Part shown: positions 59,259 through 64,000 of the stretch, piece after piece | Layout of the letters: every line of letters begins with the position of its first letter | Numbering within the stretch: the stretch's first letter is position 1 | NCBI GenBank assembly: GCA_028752905.1 | Contig: JAQNBH010000003.1 | Span: forward strand, 36,454,472-36,518,471 | Direction of reading: 5' to 3' | DNA from: Cladorhizidae sp. MBARI D1340-BT2 | Taxonomy: Eukaryota; Porifera; Demospongiae; Poecilosclerida; Cladorhizidae | Length of the DNA: 64,000 nucleotides | Made by a program: the position numbers and the translations under genes | The notes under the pieces: generated by a model | Databases searched by the model: none | Told to the model about the DNA's origin: nothing | The model's input: the letters and a program-made list of their open reading frames with translations, nothing else

Positions 59259-60684
59259 CAGGGGCGTAGCAATGAATTTGGGGTTGGTGAGGCGAAACAA
59301 CATCTAAACCACACTCAAAACATGCTAACCACACCCATTATTAACCACACCCACCCACATACAAATACACTGTATTAAATTTGAAATAGTGCATACAATT
59401 TACAATAAGGCTTAACATTTTGGAAATTTGGACTTCCTACGTTCATTCCTGCCACAAAACTCATTAGCTACAGAGGTTAAATCTAAAGTGTCAGTTAAGT
59501 CTTTATGGACATTCATAACCATGACAGCATTTAATCATTCTTGCTTCATAGTGGAGCGTAAGTATGTCTTTATACGTCGCATGGATGAAAATGAACGTTC
59601 ACTAGCTGCATTGGTTGCTGGTGCAACCAACAGTAAACGGACAGCTCGAACAATTTGCGAGTATAAGCTTCTCTCTGCACCTGACATAGCTTTCAGCACA
59701 TTGACAAGTGAATACACATTCGAAGGCTCGACCTTGTTATTTAGATGAAATGTCTGGAGCAGTGTCAAAAGTTCATCTTTCACTAAATCGTCTTCATACA
59801 ACTGATCATACTCTTCACACAGTGCATTACCACTTCCACTACCTGAAGCAACACTACCTTGATATCCATCAAAACACTCTCTGCCTCCACCTTTTAATAG
59901 TAACTGCTCTAGGGTCTTATAGATCTGATATCCTTCTTGCTCAAATCTGTCAGTGATACAATTGGTTACTGTATCAAGGGCTTCATGGCTCGGTAGTATT
60001 CTTCAGGTGTAGCAGATGCAGTTCCACTGTGGTTTTGGGGGTCAAAACGCCGTGGAGTTTTTCGTCTCCTAGGTAACACAGGCTCCTCAACGCCACAATT
60101 ATCTGCTTCCCTTGTTACACACTTCCAAAATAACTTGACTATAGGAGAAAAAAAAGGATTGTCATAAGGGTCTAAGTACATAATATGAGCTATCATAAAC
60201 TAACCTTCAATGTAGTTACAGTCATCTTGGCCAGATTTTGTGCTTCAGAAGCACTCATTCTTGTGTGCTGAATGGTCTTGCTCAAATTATCAGAATGCCT
60301 AAGAATGCTTCGAAGTAAGAAAGCTCCATAAAAATAATTAAATGTTTGCATTTGGCTTGCAACACCATTTACATGTGCTCTAACCTCAGAATCAGGTTTA
60401 CTATCCAAAATTGTTTCCCACAATTTCAAAATGACATTATAATTGTCTAGTATACTTTTAAAAGTGTCATTACGCACAGTCCATCGTGTTGGACATAAAA
60501 TACGAAACCCAACTGTGGCTGGAGAAAGTTCACTTTTAAGATTTTCAAAAACAGAGTGCCGCTTGGATGAATATTGAAAAAGCTTGCTAATTTTGTAGGT
60601 GGTGTCCATACTTGATTGTAAAAGCTTCACACTTTTAATAGAGTCATGCTTAAAGTGTGACCATAACAATGGGTATACAAAGAA
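59259..60684 (-). mobile_element. hAT (ZMYM1-like) transposon fragment in element E
   Basis: CAGGGGCGTAGC at 59259-59270 looks like a hAT terminal repeat. No matching inverted end or 8-bp duplication is found at the other side, where sequence runs straight into RT around 60685. Coding remnants on the - strand cover the middle and end of a transposase. So this is a truncated copy, or one end was lost together with flanking retrotransposon sequence. Confidence 0.75.
59412..60680 (-). pseudogene. hAT/ZMYM1-like transposase, 3' part
   Basis: Readable blocks are [12 protein letters not shown] (about 60675-60645), then in another frame [50 protein letters not shown], an intron-like gap ending TTTTCTCCTATAG, KLFWKCVTREADNCGVEEP, LYEDDLVKDELLTLLQTF and the dimerisation motif TNAASERSFSSMRRIKTYLR. 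HCYGH, CPTRW and SERSFS are hallmarks of ZMYM1-type hAT proteins. A TGA replaces an expected Arg after STMKQE. The N-terminal zinc finger and first catalytic part are absent. Confidence 0.85.
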
Positions 60685-61324
60685 CGTGGTTCAACTGGAC
60701 CTTGTTATCGGTTATTGGCAAGTGGAGATGGGTTCTGCTGACCAGGAAAAAACAGCCTTCTGCACACATGAAGGGTTATTCGAGTTTCAGGTGATGCCCT
60801 TTGGCCTTTGCAATGCCCCAGCTACATTTCAGCGACTGATGGATATGGGGCTTGGGCATCCAGTGGAAGAACTGTCTAGTTTATTTACATGACATAATTG
60901 TTATTGGAAAGACCTTTGAGGAACATCTATCTAATCTGAAAGAAGTATTTGAGAGATTAAAGGAGGCAGACTGACACTCAAACCTAGCAAGTGTAACTTC
61001 TGCTCGCCACAGGTGGAGTTCCTAGGACATGTTGTGTCTAGAGATGGTGTGCACACCGACCCACGCAAGACGGCTAAGGTTGCAAAGTGGCCAACACCCA
61101 CTTCTAAGAAGGATGTGCAACAGTTTCTTGGTCTAGCCAACTACTATCGAAGATTTGTCCAGAACTTTTCTACTATAGCTAAACCTCTTCAACGGTTAAC
61201 AGAGAAGACAGTAAAGTTTGAATGGACTGCTGAATGCCAGACATCATTCCAGGACCTTCGCCACAGACTTATGACGGCACCAATCTTAGCATTCCCTGAC
61301 CACACAGCCGAGTGTTCATCCTAG
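60685..61324 (+). pseudogene. Reverse transcriptase of element E, partial, mutated
   Basis: The RT starts at [12 protein letters not shown] (motif A region) and reads [31 protein letters not shown], then after a frameshift near 60850 [16 protein letters not shown]. The catalytic YxDD is YLHD: the first Asp is His (codon 60888-60890). A second frameshift near 60970 precedes CNFCSPQVEFLGHVVSRDGV and FLGLANYYRRFV. The fingers are missing. Such an enzyme should be inactive. Confidence 0.9.
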
Positions 61325-61734
61325 ACACCGATGCGAGTGCAACAGGCATAGGAGCGGTGCTATCGCAACCCCAAGAAGATGGAACAGAGAAGGTTATAGC
61401 ATATGCAAGCAAGGTATTGACCAGGCCGGAACGTAATTACTGCGTGACTAGAAGGGAATTGCTTGCTGTGGTCACATTTGTTCAGCAGTTTAGGCCATAC
61501 CTCCTGGGAAGACAGTTCCTTCTCAGGACTGACCACGGCTCCTTGACCTGGCTCTCAAATTTCAAGGAACCGGAGGGTCAGCTTGCACGTTGGCTAGAGA
61601 GATTACAGGAGTATGATTTTACTATCTCCCATCGCCCTGGACGGAAACACCAGAATGCAGATGCATTGTCTCGAAGACCATGTACGCAATGTGGCAGAGA
61701 GAGTCACGAAGAAGGCCTAGTCTCTGTGGTGTAG
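61312..61734 (+). pseudogene. RNase H of element E
   Basis: FILDTDASATGIGAVLSQ, YCVTRRELLAVV, LLRTDHGSLTWL and HQNADALSRRPC carry the usual acidic residues (Asp of DTDAS, Glu of RREL, Asp of RTDH) and the ADALSR tail. It is joined to RT only by a frameshift near 61310. A TAG at 61732-61734 ends the frame before integrase, which continues in the same frame. Confidence 0.88.
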
Positions 61735-61758
61735 AGTGGATCAATAGCCTCTGACCTT

Positions 61759-63252
61759 GTGGAGATGTCCACAGTAGAGATGCGACAGAAACAACTTAGC
61801 GATGGTCCGGTACAGCTTTTCCTACTAGCAAGAGAAAGAGACGAAAAACCTAGCATAGATGATGTCAGAAGCCAAGGACCCGTTGCTCAACATCTTAATC
61901 AGCTCTGGGACAAACTAGTGGTGAAGCAAGGAGTACTCTGGAGGCAGTACGAAGATGTTAAAGGGACCTCAACCTGGGTACAATTAATAGCCCCGTGCTG
62001 CCTCCAGGAAGAAATACTGCAAGATTTGCATGCTGGAGCAATGGGCGGTCACCTTGGCACGGAAAAAACTCTTAAAAAGTTAAAGGAAAGGTTCTACTGG
62101 CCTGGAATGCACCATGATGTCACAAACTGGTGTCGGACTTGCACAACATGTGCTACACAGAAAACTGATCCCCAAAGAAACTGTGCGCCTCTTCAAACCA
62201 TCAAGGTGGGTTATCCAATGCAAGTGGTGGCAGTAGATATTATGGGTCCCTTGCCTGAGAGTAAATCTGGAAATAGCTACATACTGGTGGCAGCAGACTA
62301 TTTTACCAAGTGGGTCGAGGTATATGCAATACCTAACCAAGAAGCTATCACAGTTGCCAAGAAACTTACTGATGAAATGTTTTGCAGGTTCTCACCTCCA
62401 GAGCAACTGCATTCGGATCAGGGTAGACAGTTTGAATCTATATTGATTCAAGAGATATGTAAATTGCTCCAGATACGAAAGACAAGGACCACTCCATACC
62501 ACCCCCAATGTGATGGTCTAGTAGAACGGTTCAACCGCACCTTACTAGACATGCTTGCCACCACCACAAAAGATCATCCCTTTGATTGGGAAGATCAGCT
62601 CTCTAAGGTATGCATGGCTTACAATAGCAGTGTCCACTCCTCAACTGGATACACCCCATTCTTTCTGATGTTTGGCCGTCAAGCGAGAATGCCAGTGGAC
62701 ATGATGTACGGGACTGGTGCACATGACGAACTTCCTGTATCAGACTATGCACGTCAGCTTAAGAAAGGAGCATACAAAAATGTTCGGGTGAAGCTTGGTG
62801 CAAGCCATGAACATCGCAAGAAGTATTACGACAGGAACACTGATGGAAGACTATTTCAAGACGATGAACTAGTTTGGCTACACTCTAGAGTCGTTTCACG
62901 TGGGAAATCAAGAAAGCTTCACCATCCTTGGATTGGCCCATTCAAAGTAATCAAACGATTGACGGAATGTGAATATCGAATCAAAGGTCTCGGAAGAAAG
63001 AGAAAAATCCATGTTGTGCATTTCAATCGATTGAAGCTATGTGCTCCGGGAGCAAGATTTGAACACAAAGCTCCAGAAGCTACCGATTCTTCAGAGAAAT
63101 TACCAAGTCTAACAACACCTACCAATTTTGGAGTAGACATGGAACTGATCGATTATGTAAGTCAGGACGAACATCGCACGCCTCCTGGATCTCGATACCC
63201 TTGTCGTATAAGACGACATCCGGACAGATTTGCCCCCGGTGTGTCTTATTGA
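61759..63252 (+). CDS. Integrase of element E, open frame
   Basis: About 497 codons. The zinc-binding part reads LHAGAMGGHLGTEKTL to CRTCTTC. The DDE core keeps Asp in VAVDIMGPLPES, Asp in HSDQGRQFES and Glu in GLVERFNRTLLDML. The C-terminal GPF/Y-type module reads HHPWIGPFKVIKRL and HVVHFNRLKLC; no chromodomain is seen. The frame also extends upstream to the TAG at 61732, so the listed Met is nominal, as integrase is normally cut from a polyprotein. The catalytic triad is intact although the rest of pol is broken. Confidence 0.93.
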   Translation: MEMSTVEMRQKQLSDGPVQLFLLARERDEKPSIDDVRSQGPVAQHLNQLWDKLVVKQGVLWRQYEDVKGTSTWVQLIAPCCLQEEILQDLHAGAMGGHLGTEKTLKKLKERFYWPGMHHDVTNWCRTCTTCATQKTDPQRNCAPLQTIKVGYPMQVVAVDIMGPLPESKSGNSYILVAADYFTKWVEVYAIPNQEAITVAKKLTDEMFCRFSPPEQLHSDQGRQFESILIQEICKLLQIRKTRTTPYHPQCDGLVERFNRTLLDMLATTTKDHPFDWEDQLSKVCMAYNSSVHSSTGYTPFFLMFGRQARMPVDMMYGTGAHDELPVSDYARQLKKGAYKNVRVKLGASHEHRKKYYDRNTDGRLFQDDELVWLHSRVVSRGKSRKLHHPWIGPFKVIKRLTECEYRIKGLGRKRKIHVVHFNRLKLCAPGARFEHKAPEATDSSEKLPSLTTPTNFGVDMELIDYVSQDEHRTPPGSRYPCRIRRHPDRFAPGVSY

Positions 63253-63280
63253 ATTTAAAAGATTCGTGACGAACTTTTAT

Positions 63281-63290
63281 GAAAGGGGGG
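63281..63290 (+). other. Polypurine tract of element E
   Basis: GAAAGGGGGG immediately precedes GTAG and the 3' LTR, the place where plus-strand priming occurs in LTR retrotransposons. Confidence 0.75.
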
Positions 63291-63294
63291 GTAG

Positions 63295-63553
63295 TGTAAC
63301 AGTGTTAATTACTAACTATCATTACTCATTATCTGACCTTTGGATTGTTGTTGTTATTGTATCTCTTCTAGATGCCCATATAAGGGATGCTGGACAGTCA
63401 GGTCATCTGACCAATCACTGATTAACAACTCATGTAATAATTTCGATATAATGCCGTGTTTTTGGATACTGTATTTATGATTGCTGGTATGCTGAAATAA
63501 TAACTGTACTAAGATACTGTGCCCTGTTTAACGCTGGCTTCGCGACGGTTACA
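63295..63553 (+). repeat. 3' LTR of element E
   Basis: 259 bp, TGTAACAG to GGTTACA, matching the 5' LTR at all but three positions. Confidence 0.95.
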
Positions 63554-64000
63554 GTAGTCAACCAGTTGAGCTAGCTATAACAGCTAACTAGTAGCAAACG
63601 AAATATCCGCCTAAAATACACCATGCCTTATACTTCAAACACAGCATAACCTAAGAATTTTTATGTTGTTCATCAATGGCATGGCACCCAAGTGTGTCTC
63701 TGTACTTTGAACAAGTAATAAAATGTGAGGAGAAAAGTATTTACTCATGAATATTCATATCCAAATAGAAACCCATTCCGATTAGATGCCATCATACGGT
63801 GTAAAATTAATACAGACATCGTTGGAAAAATAAATCGACGCATTTGTATTACACACCTACTCCCTGTATGCATATACCCAACCATATGTATATACCCAAT
63901 AGCCTGATATTATTTAATTGCTGATGATCATAACTGCCTTTGTTAACATTCTATTTCACTGGAAGGCAGGACAAGCCCCTATACAATGGGAATGATTCTT
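63554..64000. other. Right flank, no gene recognised
   Basis: AT-rich sequence with two short frames of about 60 codons and no domain. Whether it is still MSH4 intron or the intergenic region cannot be told. Confidence 0.4.

Larger units (their letters stand above)
58224..63553 (+). mobile_element. Ty3/gypsy element E with near-identical LTRs and a hAT piece inside
   Basis: Order: LTR (58224-58482), primer binding site, gag (58540-59258), hAT-like piece (59259-about 60684), RT from its central part, RNase H, integrase (to 63252), polypurine tract and LTR (63295-63553). The zinc knuckle, protease and first RT part are missing. GTAG lies outside both ends (58220-58223 and 63554-63557), but it also precedes the 3' LTR internally, so the duplication is not certain. 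Gag, RT and RNase H are broken by frameshifts, while the integrase frame is intact. Confidence 0.92.

Noticed and set aside
58220..63557. GTAG as a firm target-site duplication of element E
   Set aside because: GTAG also stands directly before the 3' LTR inside the element, so chance or a longer LTR start cannot be ruled out. It is reported as uncertain.

Overview
This window is repeat-rich nuclear DNA from an animal, apparently an invertebrate. The coding signal comes as short exons with GT..AG borders. Most of the remaining sequence is minisatellites, foldback elements and decayed transposons. The style would suit a sponge or a similar early-branching animal, but nothing here fixes the taxon. 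No prokaryotic operons, CRISPR arrays, rRNA or tRNA genes were seen.

Two host genes can be assembled by splicing. The first, on the + strand at 1-5644, is the 3' part of a Ser/Asp-rich, Gln-rich protein with three phase-compatible exons. It is open at the window's left edge, and its introns carry a foldback element and two large minisatellites. The second and best-supported is the meiotic MutS homologue MSH4 on the - strand. Nineteen exons between 55256 and 29744 join with matching phases into about 657 residues, covering the core, clamp and the complete ATPase domain. Exons range from 17 to 270 bp and are spread over 25.5 kb of introns filled with repeats. The 5' exons (N-terminal third) were not found; they may lie beyond a retrotransposon at 58-63.5 kb or outside the window.

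Mobile elements make up much of the rest. Two decayed Ty3/gypsy copies of one family lie on the - strand (about 6-11.6 kb and 13-15.8 kb), the first with a nested MITE flanked by an 8-bp direct repeat. A degraded transposase-like ORF lies at 23.8-25.1 kb (-). A Kolobok-like element with long inverted ends and TTAA duplications occupies 26818-28724. A non-LTR reverse transcriptase relic (37.15-38.2 kb) and a short, internally deleted Ty3 copy (42607-44188) sit inside MSH4 introns. A 5.3-kb Ty3/gypsy element with 259-bp LTRs that differ at only three positions (58224-63553) has lost its protease and early RT region; a piece of a hAT/ZMYM1-like transposon lies there instead.

A dispersed foldback MITE family (at least eight copies) carries a motif resembling the hammerhead ribozyme core. 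Many minisatellites are present. One of them duplicates the 3' splice site and start of the last MSH4 exon six times. These two observations are the most worth following up.
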